A stretch of 64,000 bases of DNA from Thalassospira lucentensis. GTDB taxonomy: Bacteria > Pseudomonadota > Alphaproteobacteria > Rhodospirillales > Thalassospiraceae. Numbering within the stretch: the first letter of the stretch is position 1; every line of letters starts with the position of its first letter. Location of the stretch: contig NZ_CP136684.1 of assembly GCF_032921865.1 (NCBI RefSeq), forward strand, positions 3,321,001 to 3,385,000, read 5' to 3'. A program made the position numbers and the translations under genes. Under the pieces are notes generated by a model that was not told where the DNA came from, made no database searches, and saw only the letters and a program-made list of their open reading frames with translations. Positions 44,831 to 53,192 of this stretch are shown here, in pieces.

Positions 44831-45772
44831 ATGCGCAAGGATCTCGGGATCTCCTACGACGGGTTGAAATATGCCCTTTCCATCAAAGACAATTATCTTA
44901 GCGGTGAACCGCTGACCGTTATGGGGGCGGGGGCGCAGCAGCGCCTTTTGATGCCGGAGCATTTGCTGAGCAATGATCTGGCATTGATGCAGTATGACGA
45001 CCCGCTTGCGCTTGCCGTGATTGCGACCAAGGACCCGGAAAGCCCGATGGCCCTGGCTGCGGCGATCCGCATGGGGCCGCACGCCAAATGCAAGGAACTG
45101 ATTACCGGCGTTTTTGAAGTCGTATCGGATGCAACCAAACATGAACTGGTTGCCGATTGCGCCAAGCTGTTGTCGCGCAATGCGTTTAGCCCGGAAGCCT
45201 TCCAGCTTGTACGCAATCGTGCAAGCAACCATGTTGTTGAAATTCGCGAAGCCTATCGCCGGGCTATGGCAGGCAATTTGCGCGCCCTTCTTGATGGCAA
45301 GATGGCGGCCCGTGAATTTGTAGAGGAATTTATCGAGCTGGCGTCGCATGGCAATCTGAGGATCGATATTTATCGCCGGTTGGTGATGAAACTGATGCGT
45401 TCGGATGCGGTGCGGCCAAGCGTGAAATTCATGCTGCTGGAGCGGCTCGACAAGTTTCCGCAGATGGTCAAGGTGCAGATTGTTAACGAGGTTAACTCTG
45501 CCCCCGATACGCCGGAATACCAGACCCTGAAACAGGAATTGCGCTGGATATACGAAAGCAAGGCACGGGCGAAAACGGCCACAACAGACGTGCCGGAAAC
45601 GTCAAAAAACTGGTTTGGTGGCTCGTCACTGGATTATGGCGCAGCGGCAGGCTTGCAAAGCCGCAACGCGATCATCAAGCCGCAGCAACCAGCCCTGAGG
45701 CGCCCTGGCGTGCCATCCATGCAGTCAAGTGGCGGTTTCAGCACGCGCGAAATTGCGTCCTGGCTTAACTGA
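44831..45772 (+). CDS. Uncharacterised helical-repeat protein
   Basis: A 313-residue soluble protein with no recognised family. The core (about residues 45-230) is made of short amphipathic helices consistent with HEAT/ARM-like repeats (for example LIPxxx-like AIRMGPHAKCKELITGVFEVV and ECAKLL-like DCAKLLSRNAFS). The last 70 residues look disordered and end with STREIASWLN. It is the second gene of the pair, with AGGGAG just before its start. A shared scaffold role with the upstream protein is plausible but unproven. Confidence 0.7.
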   Translation: MRKDLGISYDGLKYALSIKDNYLSGEPLTVMGAGAQQRLLMPEHLLSNDLALMQYDDPLALAVIATKDPESPMALAAAIRMGPHAKCKELITGVFEVVSDATKHELVADCAKLLSRNAFSPEAFQLVRNRASNHVVEIREAYRRAMAGNLRALLDGKMAAREFVEEFIELASHGNLRIDIYRRLVMKLMRSDAVRPSVKFMLLERLDKFPQMVKVQIVNEVNSAPDTPEYQTLKQELRWIYESKARAKTATTDVPETSKNWFGGSSLDYGAAAGLQSRNAIIKPQQPALRRPGVPSMQSSGGFSTREIASWLN

Positions 45773-45797
45773 CAGGCCACAACACCGAAAAAACTGA

Positions 45798-46112
45798 TCA
45801 GCCCGCCAGACGTCTGGCGGGTTTTGTCGTTTCCGGCGTGACCGCGATCCCCGCCTGATGTTCGAGATAGACGGTGCAGACCACGCGCAGAAGCGATGCG
45901 AAGTTGGGAATGTCATCGCGCTGGCTGACGACTTCGTCGTGCAGTTTGCCCAGAAATTGCGGTGTGCTGAACCCTTCGCTGGCGGCAATTTCATCAAGGA
46001 TTTGCCAGAAGCGTTGTTCGAGCCGGACACTCGTGACCATGCCATTGATGCGAAGCGAGCGACTGACAGATTGATAAAGTTCGGGATCGGTGCCGGAATA
46101 GATCTGACACAT
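45798..46112 (-). CDS. Ribbon-helix-helix domain protein
   Basis: A 104-residue protein of the RHH_4 type found in alphaproteobacteria. The core MVTSVRLEQRFWQILDEIAASEGFSTPQFLGKLHDEV (in outline) matches the family's strand-helix-helix. It may bind DNA or regulate aryl-sulphate or nitrogen genes in homologues, but the role here is unknown. The frame extends upstream to 46184; the ATG at 46112 has AGGAG and is preferred. Its last codons overlap the terminator hairpin of the convergent gene pair. Confidence 0.85.
   Translation of the reverse strand: MCQIYSGTDPELYQSVSRSLRINGMVTSVRLEQRFWQILDEIAASEGFSTPQFLGKLHDEVVSQRDDIPNFASLLRVVCTVYLEHQAGIAVTPETTKPARRLAG
45802..45825 (+). terminator. Terminator of the 43362-45772 gene pair, inside the convergent coding end
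   Basis: Perfect palindrome CCCGCCAGACGTCTGGCGGG followed by TTTT. It encodes the last residues (PARRLA) of the RHH protein on the other strand. Confidence 0.8.
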
Positions 46113-46223
46113 GATGACGACCTCTCCTGTTTTGCCACCGGCGATATGACGCCGGTGGTCGGTTACAGGTTTATGGTCCGGCATATGGCCCGGAAACGCA
46201 ATCAGTGATTGCGCGAAAACACC

Positions 46224-46805
46224 TTAGTGGGTGATTTCGGTACCCAGCAAGGTCAGGAACCCGGCCAGCCATTTCGGATGGGCTGGCCATGCAGGGGCGG
46301 TGACGAGATTGCCATCGATGCAGGCATCATCAATCGCGATTTCGGCATAGGTGCCGCCAGCAAGGCGTACTTCGGGCGCGCAGGCCGGGTAAGCCGATAC
46401 ACGACGGTCCTTGATGATATCGGCAGCGGCCAGAATTTGCGCACCGTGGCAGACGGCGGCAATCGGCTTGTCCGCATCGTTGAAGTCACGGACCAGACGG
46501 ATGACATCCTCGTTCAGGCGCAGATATTCCGGTGCACGGCCGCCAGGAATCAGAAGGGCGTCGTAATCTTCGACGCGGGCTTTGGCGAAATCGGCATTCA
46601 GTGCAAAATTGTGACCGCGTTTTTCGCTGTAAGTCTGATCGCCTTCAAAGTCGTGAATGGCGGTTGCAACGGTGTCACCGGCCTTTTTGTCCGGACAGAC
46701 GGCATCAAGCGAATGACCGACGGCAAGCAGGGTCTGGAACGGAACCATGGTTTCGTAATCTTCGGCATAATCGCCGACCAGCATCAGGATTTTTTTCGCT
46801 GACAT
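46224..46805 (-). CDS. DJ-1/PfpI family protein
   Basis: Flavodoxin-like DJ-1/PfpI superfamily protein (193 residues). The start [25 protein letters not shown] and the nucleophile elbow [10 protein letters not shown] (Cys near residue 106) are diagnostic; a glutamate in the first strand-loop region (AEDYE) would pair with it. Members act as glyoxalases, deglycase-like stress proteins or, more rarely, proteases. GGGAGG precedes the ATG. It is a single gene between the RHH and MscS genes. Confidence 0.93.
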   Translation of the reverse strand: MSAKKILMLVGDYAEDYETMVPFQTLLAVGHSLDAVCPDKKAGDTVATAIHDFEGDQTYSEKRGHNFALNADFAKARVEDYDALLIPGGRAPEYLRLNEDVIRLVRDFNDADKPIAAVCHGAQILAAADIIKDRRVSAYPACAPEVRLAGGTYAEIAIDDACIDGNLVTAPAWPAHPKWLAGFLTLLGTEITH

Positions 46806-46923
46806 TATTTTATCCTCCCGTTTGGTGTGATCCTGAAACTATAGACCATGGCGGGGATCAGCGGGTAACAGCGGGCTACTACGCGCGAAAACGAGTGGGA
46901 AGGGCTGCGCAAAATAAAAAAAA

Positions 46924-46944
46924 GACGGCCCGGGTGGGGCCGCC
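46924..46944 (-). terminator. Terminator of the mscS-type gene
   Basis: Eight-base stem (GACGGCCC / GGGCCGCC with a G-T pair) with loop GGGTG; the A-rich run at 46911-46923 gives a U-tract for the minus strand. Confidence 0.85.
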
Positions 46945-46971
46945 TTTGGCAGATCAAATTTTTATGACAAA

Positions 46972-47982
46972 TCAGCTTTTGGTAGTTGTTGATTTGCTGG
47001 CTGCCGGTTTTTTGGCAGCCGTGGATTTGGTTGCGGCGGTTTTTGTCGCGGCTGTCTTGGTTGCCGGTTTGGCTGCGGTGCTGCGCGCTGCGGGCTTTTT
47101 CGCCGGGGTCGATGTGGCAGGGGCAGCTTTGGCCGGAGCGGCCGTTGATGCCGTTTCGGCACCTTCCTTGATATGCAGATCGCGTTGCGGGAAGGGAATC
47201 GAGAAACCGGCTGCTTCCAGTTCGGTTTTCGAGCGGCGGCTGAGGTCCCAGAAGGTCGCCCAGAAGTCCGCCGTATTGGTCCAGCCGCGTGCGGTCAGAT
47301 CAACCGAGCTTTCGCCAAGGGTCGCAACGAAACTCATGGGTTCCGGATCTTTCAAGACGCGTGGATCGCTTGCGACCAGATTTTTGAGGAAGTCGAGTGC
47401 GGCATCGACATCATCGTCATAGGAAATACCAACCTTGATATCCAGACGGCGGGTCGGATTCCGCGAATAGTTTTTGATCGCGCTGTTCCAGATTTGCGAA
47501 TTCGGGGCGGAAATAAACACACCATCGGCTGTTTTAAACAGTGTGGTGAACAGGGTGATTTCAACGACCGTGCCCGAAACGGAACCTGCTTCAACAAATT
47601 CGTCCACCTTTAACGGACGCAGGACCAGGATCATTACACCGGCGGCAATATTGGACAATGTACCTTGCAGAGCCAGACCGATGGCGAGACCGGCGGCACC
47701 CAGAACGGCGATGATGCTTGCTGTTTGCACACCGAAGTTCGACAGGACTGCGATCAGGACAATGATCAGAATCACATAGCGTACAATGCTTGCGGCCAGC
47801 GGCTTGATCGTCGTGTCGACAAATTTTGCGTTTCTGAGAGAATGACGAACCAATGCTGCCGCACGACCGGCAACCCACCAGCCGACAATCAGAATAAGAA
47901 GTGCGCCAAGCAGGTCCAGTCCGAACCCCAGCGCAAATGCTTTCAGCATCTCTGCAATTGTCGCCATATCTGTTTCCATCAT
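46972..47982 (-). CDS. MscS-type mechanosensitive channel with histone-H1-like C-terminal tail
   Basis: Small-conductance mechanosensitive channel (336 residues). Three membrane helices occupy about residues 18-110; the pore helix is IIAVLGAAGLAIGLALQGTLSNIAAG. The cytosolic beta domain follows (VDEFVEAGSVSGTVVEI, then FISAPNSQIWNSAIKNYSRNPTRR). After about residue 270 there is an added tail made of Ala/Lys/Pro/Thr repeats (AKKPAA, TAAT, AAKPA-like units) very like histone H1 or DNA-binding tails. Such a tail is not part of ordinary MscS and would be highly basic in the cytosol. The start follows GAGGT. Osmotic protection is the expected role. Confidence 0.92.
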   Translation of the reverse strand: MMETDMATIAEMLKAFALGFGLDLLGALLILIVGWWVAGRAAALVRHSLRNAKFVDTTIKPLAASIVRYVILIIVLIAVLSNFGVQTASIIAVLGAAGLAIGLALQGTLSNIAAGVMILVLRPLKVDEFVEAGSVSGTVVEITLFTTLFKTADGVFISAPNSQIWNSAIKNYSRNPTRRLDIKVGISYDDDVDAALDFLKNLVASDPRVLKDPEPMSFVATLGESSVDLTARGWTNTADFWATFWDLSRRSKTELEAAGFSIPFPQRDLHIKEGAETASTAAPAKAAPATSTPAKKPAARSTAAKPATKTAATKTAATKSTAAKKPAASKSTTTKS

Positions 47983-48029
47983 TTAAACCTCGCTTGCTCG
48001 GTGCCAAAGTTGTAGTCTAGTTTAATCAT

Positions 48030-48050
48030 ACTACCGTATTAACTGGTAGC
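48030..48050. promoter_or_regulatory. Dyad CTACC-N9-GGTAG between mscS-type and ompA-type genes
   Basis: An imperfect inverted repeat in the divergent promoter region of the channel and lipoprotein genes. It could be an operator for either gene. No known motif was matched. Confidence 0.3.
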
Positions 48051-48209
48051 ATCGCAGGTTTAGGCGATCTTGAAAAGTGACCTCAAAATACCACTTGAAC
48101 CTAATGTCATGGAACTTTTCGCATTTTCGGTCGTTTAGAGACATAATATGACCATCATTGGTGATATTGTAGGTTACTGAATAACAACCTGAACTATAGG
48201 GGCAAAAAC

Positions 48210-49109
48210 ATGCAGCTTCGTCCGTCTTTTATTTGTGCTATCGGGGGCGTCGCCCTTCTTAGCGCGTGTAGCAGTGTCGACAATTCGGGTACGGCCGTCA
48301 TGTACGGTGGTAACCCGCTGACCTATGGCAGCTCTGTCAATGAAGCCGTGACCGGTGCCGAGCCGACCACCGCATTTGGCAAGGCGCTTAAAGCCGAATA
48401 TATCGCCTACGCACAGCGTGAAGCCGACGAATGGTACGATTTCTTTGACGCCGACTTCTTTGCGAAGAAAGCAGGCAAAGTCGCTGAAAACGAAACCATC
48501 CTTCCGGAAGATCCGGCCAACTGGCGTTTTGATGCCGAAGAAATCGCACAGAAACGTGCAGTTCGTGATGAACTGATCGCGCTTCTTGACGATGGCAAGC
48601 GTGAAGAGAAACCGGATACTGCCGCAATTGCGCAGGCCCGTTACGATTGCTGGATTGAAGAAAGCGAAGAAGGCTGGCAGACCGAACTGATCAGCCAGTG
48701 CTGGAAAGATTTCGAAGCCGCGATGGCCGAACTTCGTGCGGAGCCTGAAATGGCTGCCACCCCGGCACCGGTTGCAGCAGCACCGCGTCTGTTCACCATC
48801 TTCTTCGACTTTGACAGCACCGCCATCACCCCGGTTTCCGAGCGTGTTCTTGATGCCGCTGCCGAGCAGTGGGCTTCGAGCATGAGCAACGTTACTGTTG
48901 TTGGCCATACCGATGCGTCTGGTCCGGCAACCTACAACCAGGGCCTGTCCGAGCGTCGTGCGGCCGCAGCACTTTCCGAGCTGACCAATCGTGGTGTTAC
49001 GGCTGACAAGGTCGACAGCGAGGCCGTTGGTGAAGGCGAACTGCTGATCCCGACTCCGGATGGTGTTCGCGAACCGCGTAACCGTCGTGTGACGATCTCG
49101 ATCGACTAA
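48210..49109 (+). CDS. OmpA-family peptidoglycan-binding lipoprotein
   Basis: Outer-membrane lipoprotein (299 residues). The signal peptide ends at the lipobox LLSAC (Cys20). A long helical middle part follows, and the OmpA-like domain starts near residue 195 (LFTIFFDFDSTAITPVSERVL). The peptidoglycan (meso-diaminopimelate) contacts are seen in VVGHTDASGPATYNQGLSERRAAAA (Asp, Arg) and NRRVTISID. It ties the outer membrane to the cell wall. It has a strong terminator and is a single gene, divergent from the MscS-type gene. Confidence 0.94.
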   Translation: MQLRPSFICAIGGVALLSACSSVDNSGTAVMYGGNPLTYGSSVNEAVTGAEPTTAFGKALKAEYIAYAQREADEWYDFFDADFFAKKAGKVAENETILPEDPANWRFDAEEIAQKRAVRDELIALLDDGKREEKPDTAAIAQARYDCWIEESEEGWQTELISQCWKDFEAAMAELRAEPEMAATPAPVAAAPRLFTIFFDFDSTAITPVSERVLDAAAEQWASSMSNVTVVGHTDASGPATYNQGLSERRAAAALSELTNRGVTADKVDSEAVGEGELLIPTPDGVREPRNRRVTISID

Positions 49110-49136
49110 TTCGCGGTCATTTACCAAATCTTTGGC

Positions 49137-49170
49137 AACGGGGTGGCATAATGCCACCCCGTTGTTTTTT
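49137..49170 (+). terminator. Terminator of the OmpA-family lipoprotein gene
   Basis: Hairpin AACGGGGTGGCAT / ATGCCACCCCGTT with a very short loop, followed by a T-run. Confidence 0.9.
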
Positions 49171-49282
49171 ATGGAAACTCGATCAAATACACAGTCGGGC
49201 ATGTGAATAACGGTTGAAATTGGGCGCAATACACCTAATGTCTGCGAGACATCCCAGCCGCGAAAGGGAGAGACGGGGGAAA

Positions 49283-49924
49283 ATGATCAGAAATTTGTGC
49301 CGTTCATTGCGCGGTGCCGGTATCTGCGCGATGGCCGTTTTGGTAATCTCAGGAAGTTTCGCCGAGCAAGGTCAAGCTGCAGATAAGACGCCACCGGTTC
49401 CTTTTGAAAAGTTGTATGCTGCCGAGCGCGGTGACGGAAAATATCTTAGCTTCAATGTCTTCTCTGGCGAAATTCCCGGTAAACGAATCAAGGCGTTGCT
49501 GCGGTCCGGCCAGGTTGTTGGCGACCGGATTCTTCTTGCGGAAGATGTCGCGGTCTATTTTCCCGATGGATATATCGTTCAATCGCAAGTCCGGTTTGGC
49601 AAATATATCCCCCGTGCGGGTTTGATTGCCGGAGCCGTCGCCAAACGCGATCATCTGGTCGAAAACCCGCGTTATGCGCTGGTCGAACAGTTTGATCAGA
49701 TTCTTGGCAAAGAATGCGCGCGTACCGAATATGCCAACGGGTTTGCAGCACTTCGGATCAAGTCCGATGGTGTGATGTCGCTGGTTATGGAAACGGCCGG
49801 TCTTTACGATCCGCTGGTGAACGAAGCCACGACCACCTATACGGTAACAAGCGCGGTACAGCCGGTCTTTATCGGCAATCAGGGGCTTGTCCCCGATCTT
49901 ATGAAAATCTGCGGCCGCGGCTGA
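49283..49924 (+). CDS. Exported protein of unknown function
   Basis: A 213-residue exported protein. The signal peptide covers about residues 1-33 (cleavage near GQA-ADK). The mature domain (VPFEKLYAAERGDGKYLSFNVFSGEIPGKRIKALL in outline) is beta-rich and ends with two or three cysteines (ECARTEY, KICGRG) that may form a disulphide. It does not match a family I can name. The ATG at 49283 follows GGGGGA and gives a proper signal peptide; the earlier start at 49214 does not. Single gene with its own terminator. Confidence 0.75.
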   Translation: MIRNLCRSLRGAGICAMAVLVISGSFAEQGQAADKTPPVPFEKLYAAERGDGKYLSFNVFSGEIPGKRIKALLRSGQVVGDRILLAEDVAVYFPDGYIVQSQVRFGKYIPRAGLIAGAVAKRDHLVENPRYALVEQFDQILGKECARTEYANGFAALRIKSDGVMSLVMETAGLYDPLVNEATTTYTVTSAVQPVFIGNQGLVPDLMKICGRG

Positions 49925-49946
49925 TGATGGCCTGCTGAGAGCAAAG

Positions 49947-49980
49947 AAAAGGCACTGCAAATGCAGTGCCTTTTGGTTTT
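49947..49980 (+). terminator. Terminator after the exported protein gene
   Basis: Perfect hairpin AAAAGGCACTGCA / TGCAGTGCCTTTT with an AA loop, followed by GGTTTT. Could serve both directions. Confidence 0.85.
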
Positions 49981-49999
49981 TGTCCCGGTGAATGATTGC

Positions 50000-50443
50000 T
50001 CAGGCGACTTTCCAATCCGGGGCAAACAGCCGGGGAATTTCAATCGCGGGGCAGCGGTTCATCACGACATCAAGCCCGGCATCCTGTGCGCGGGTCGCGG
50101 CACCGACATTGATCACGCCAAGCTGCATCCAGACGGATTTGGCACCTATCGCGATCGCCTCGTCAACCACACCACCGGCATCCTCGCTGTTGCGGAAGAT
50201 ATCGACCATATCGACCGGTTCGGAAATATCGGCCAAGGTTGCGACGACTTTCTGGCCATGGATCTCACCACCTGCCTGACCGGGATTGACCGGGATAACG
50301 TGATAGCCGCGCGACAGCAGGAACTTCATAACGCCGTTTGACGGGCGTTCGGGTTTGGGGCTGGCGCCGACCAGTGCAATGGTTCGGGTGCGTTCAAGCA
50401 GTGCCTGGGTGGCATTGTCGTCGGGATTTTTAAAATCGCTCAT
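50000..50443 (-). CDS. CoA-binding protein (YccU-like)
   Basis: Rossmann-type CoA-binding domain protein of 147 residues. The nucleotide loop is [26 protein letters not shown] (residues 22-47); [18 protein letters not shown] and [14 protein letters not shown] follow. The CoA-binding_2 family (YccU/YccK type) is widespread and poorly understood. The frame extends much further upstream, but the ATG at 50443 gives the exact family start. Cytosolic. Divergent from msrQ. Confidence 0.92.
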   Translation of the reverse strand: MSDFKNPDDNATQALLERTRTIALVGASPKPERPSNGVMKFLLSRGYHVIPVNPGQAGGEIHGQKVVATLADISEPVDMVDIFRNSEDAGGVVDEAIAIGAKSVWMQLGVINVGAATRAQDAGLDVVMNRCPAIEIPRLFAPDWKVA

Positions 50444-50651
50444 GTCATCTGCCTTTGGTTTGCGATACGGCATCGTTATGTCTGTATGATACATAAGGTT
50501 TTGATCTGCTGCCGCAATCTTCTGGCAACGGGATTGTGCGATGCCGGAATGCTCGCAGAAAGTTGATGGCAAATTTAACTGACGGAATAAACGAAACAGG
50601 GTTGAGTAGGGGATATGTTGCCCCTTGCCCAAAACACCAAAGGTACCCCGC

Positions 50652-51533
50652 ATGTTTCCATGGCTTGATCCGTCCGGCAGATTTTCGGCTTTTAAGCTGA
50701 CCGTGTTTGTGTTGCTGCTTGTGCCGGGCTGTTTCATTCTATGGCCGGTCATTGCCGAAGGCGGGGCGACCATTCCTGTCAAGGAAGCGATCCTTGAAAG
50801 CGGGGACTGGGCGATCAGAATGTTGCTGATCTCGCTTCTGATCACGCCGCTTCGCCGGATTACACGCGCGAGCAAGCTTGTCCAGATCCGGCGTCAGGTC
50901 GGTTTGGCTGCCCTGGCGTATGCCGTGATCCATCTGTTGTTATATATGCTGAGCCAGTCGTGGGATGTCTTGCGCGTTGCCAATGAAATTCTGGTGCGGA
51001 TTTATCTGACCATCGGCTTTGTGGCGTTGACGGGGCTTTTTATCCTTGGGGTGACGTCAACCAAATCAGCGATGCGCAGGCTGGGCAAGAACTGGACCCG
51101 ATTGCACAGGATCAGCTATGGCATCGGTGTTCTTGCGGCCCTTCATTTCTTCATGCAGTCGAAAATTGACGTCAGCGAAGCGACCCTGATGTCGGGATTC
51201 TTTGTCGCCCTGATGCTGTATCGCATGGCGCATGCCCGTGACTGGTCGCTGCGATCACCGCTTGTTCTGGTATCAATTGCGGTTCTGGCGGGGCTGGCAA
51301 CCGCAGGGATCGAATATGCGTGGTACGGATTGGCGACCGGTGTACCGCCATCGGCTGTTTTTGCCGCCAATCTTGAATTCATGTGGCCATTGCGCCCGGC
51401 ATGGAATGTGCTGCTGAGCGGGTTGTTCGTTGCAGTCATCAGCCTGTTCGGGCGCGATTCGATTGGCCGTGAATGGCTTGGCCAGATCGCATCGAGCCTG
51501 TTTGTCAGACCGCAGCGCTCGCGCGGCGGGTAA
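50652..51533 (+). CDS. msrQ: Protein-methionine-sulfoxide reductase haem-binding subunit
   Basis: Haem b membrane protein MsrQ (YedZ family), which passes quinone-derived electrons to the periplasmic molybdoenzyme MsrP for repair of oxidised methionine. About 293 residues, slightly long because of an extra C-terminal pair of helices. Haem-ligand histidines lie in [12 protein letters not shown] near residue 98 and in [18 protein letters not shown] near residue 155. The ATG at 50652 has AAGG upstream; an earlier in-frame ATG at 50625 does not. msrP is not adjacent. Confidence 0.9.
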   Translation: MFPWLDPSGRFSAFKLTVFVLLLVPGCFILWPVIAEGGATIPVKEAILESGDWAIRMLLISLLITPLRRITRASKLVQIRRQVGLAALAYAVIHLLLYMLSQSWDVLRVANEILVRIYLTIGFVALTGLFILGVTSTKSAMRRLGKNWTRLHRISYGIGVLAALHFFMQSKIDVSEATLMSGFFVALMLYRMAHARDWSLRSPLVLVSIAVLAGLATAGIEYAWYGLATGVPPSAVFAANLEFMWPLRPAWNVLLSGLFVAVISLFGRDSIGREWLGQIASSLFVRPQRSRGG

Positions 51534-52140
51534 GGGCGGTCAGAAGGCCCGCACCAATCATGACGGCACCCCCGGCACGCGTCAGGCGGCGCATGGCGGC
51601 TGGTTTACGGAATTTTTCGCGCAGGGCACCGGCCATGATTGCCCAGATCGCAACATTGACCGCCGCCAGCGAGACAAAGGTCGTGGTCATGATCACGAAT
51701 TGGGGAACGACCGGCATTGACGCATTCACGAATTGCGGCACAAAGGCGATAAAGAACACGATGCCCTTAGGGTTCAGGGCCGTCACGATATAGGCCTGCA
51801 GGAACATGCGGGACGGCCGGTTGCGTTTGGCATCGGGATTGTCTTCAAGTGTGCCCGGTTTTTCCCGCAGCATCTTGATGCCAAGATAAATCAGATAACC
51901 TGCCCCACACAGTTTAAGCACCGTAAAGGCATTTGCCGACGCCGCCAGCAATGCACCGGCACCAGCCAGCGAAATCGTCATCGCCGTCAGATCGCCAAGC
52001 GCCACACCGGGAACAGTTGCCCATGCGGTCTGGCGTCCCTTGCCGAGGGCGTAGCTGACCACAAGCATGATGGTCGGGCCGGGAATGGCCAGAACGATTG
52101 TGCAGGCCAGAACGAAGGCCAGCCAGATTTCAAGATTTAT
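51505..52140 (-). CDS. LysE family translocator with apparent ATA start codon
   Basis: Amino-acid exporter of the LysE/RhtB family (211 codons as read here). The full N-terminus INLEIWLAFVLACTIVLAIPGPTIMLV is in frame and matches the family, including the PGPT motif. Its first codon is ATA (52138-52140), preceded at ideal spacing by AAGGAGG. An in-frame TGA lies five codons upstream, and no ATG, GTG or TTG occurs until 52068, where helix 1 would be missing. Either ATA is used as a rare start, or the normal start was mutated and the gene is weakened or dead. Six membrane helices follow. It overlaps the end of msrQ by 29 bases. Confidence 0.82.
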   Translation of the reverse strand: MNLEIWLAFVLACTIVLAIPGPTIMLVVSYALGKGRQTAWATVPGVALGDLTAMTISLAGAGALLAASANAFTVLKLCGAGYLIYLGIKMLREKPGTLEDNPDAKRNRPSRMFLQAYIVTALNPKGIVFFIAFVPQFVNASMPVVPQFVIMTTTFVSLAAVNVAIWAIMAGALREKFRKPAAMRRLTRAGGAVMIGAGLLTALTRRASAAV

Positions 52141-52228
52141 CTTTACCCTCCTTCAGGTGCTTTTCATCCAATCATAAATCCTGATCCCGATTGCGAAGTC
52201 GAGGGCAAAATCGCAGGTGGCAAAGCAA

Positions 52229-53038
52229 TCATTCGTGGCGCCATTCCGGATGGCGTTTTTCAACAAAGGCCCCGATGCCTTCGCGGGCGTCATGTTTTTG
52301 CATGTTTTCGGTCATCACCCCGGATGCGTAATCATAGGCCGCCGATAATGGCATTTCGAGCTGGCGATAGAATGCTTCCTTGCCCAGCTTGACCGTCATG
52401 CCCGAACGCGATGCGATCCGTTTGGCAAGATCATCGGTAGCGGTGATCAGATCGTCATCTTCGACGACATCGGAAATCAGCCCCATCTGCCAGGCGGTTT
52501 GCGCATCAATCGGGTCGCCCGTCAGTAACATGCGCATCGCGTGTTTGCGCGATACGTTGCGGCTAAGTGTGACCATCGGGGTCGAACAGAACAGCCCGAT
52601 ATTGACCCCGGGCGTGGCGAATTTCGCATATGATCCGGCGACCGCCAGATCACAGCTTGCGACCAGTTGGCACCCGGCGGCCGTGGCCACGGCGTGAACC
52701 CGTGCGATCACCGGCTGGGGCAGGGTCACAATCCGCATCATCAAGGCGCTGCATTGGGAAAACAGGGCGGCGTGGCCGTCACAGGCTGAAATCCCGTTCA
52801 TTTCCTTAAGATCGTGTCCAGCGCAAAAGGCCGGGCCGTTTGCGGCAAGGATCACACAGCGGATGGTTTCGTCAGCGGCGATTTTGTCCAGTGCGGTATG
52901 GAGGGCCCCCATCATCGCCCCTGACAGGGCGTTGCGGCTTTGCGGGGCATTCAGGGTCAGTGTCGTGACCGGACCTTGATCCTCGCGCAGGACAAGTTCG
53001 TTTGCTTCAGTATGGCTGGTGGGGGAATTGCTGGTCAT
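52229..53038 (-). CDS. Enoyl-CoA hydratase/isomerase family protein (ECHDC3-like)
   Basis: Crotonase-fold enzyme of 269 residues. The oxyanion-hole loop is AFCAGHDLKEMNG near residue 71, and the second is VATAAGCQLVASCDLAVAG near residue 119. In place of the usual two glutamates, the second loop reads GVNIGLFCSTPMVTLSRN, as in ECHDC3-type proteins, so classic hydratase activity is uncertain. GGGAGG precedes the ATG. It is transcribed convergently towards the LysE region and divergently from the tail-anchored gene cluster. Confidence 0.9.
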   Translation of the reverse strand: MTSNSPTSHTEANELVLREDQGPVTTLTLNAPQSRNALSGAMMGALHTALDKIAADETIRCVILAANGPAFCAGHDLKEMNGISACDGHAALFSQCSALMMRIVTLPQPVIARVHAVATAAGCQLVASCDLAVAGSYAKFATPGVNIGLFCSTPMVTLSRNVSRKHAMRMLLTGDPIDAQTAWQMGLISDVVEDDDLITATDDLAKRIASRSGMTVKLGKEAFYRQLEMPLSAAYDYASGVMTENMQKHDAREGIGAFVEKRHPEWRHE

Positions 53039-53192
53039 TCGGGCCTCCCTGTGATGGCGCGCACTGCAGGTTTTTTACTTTTGCGTCAGTATATTGTCGT
53101 TGTAGAATTTCACGTCCCGGTTTTGTTGAAAACCAAAAATGCAAAAAGACTGCTTCATGCCGGGCGACGATCCCATGTGAGGACGATTGGGA

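Noticed and set aside
48174..49229. A 351-codon minus-strand frame opposite the OmpA-family lipoprotein
   Set aside because: Compositional shadow of the real gene; the plus-strand product has a lipobox and an OmpA domain.
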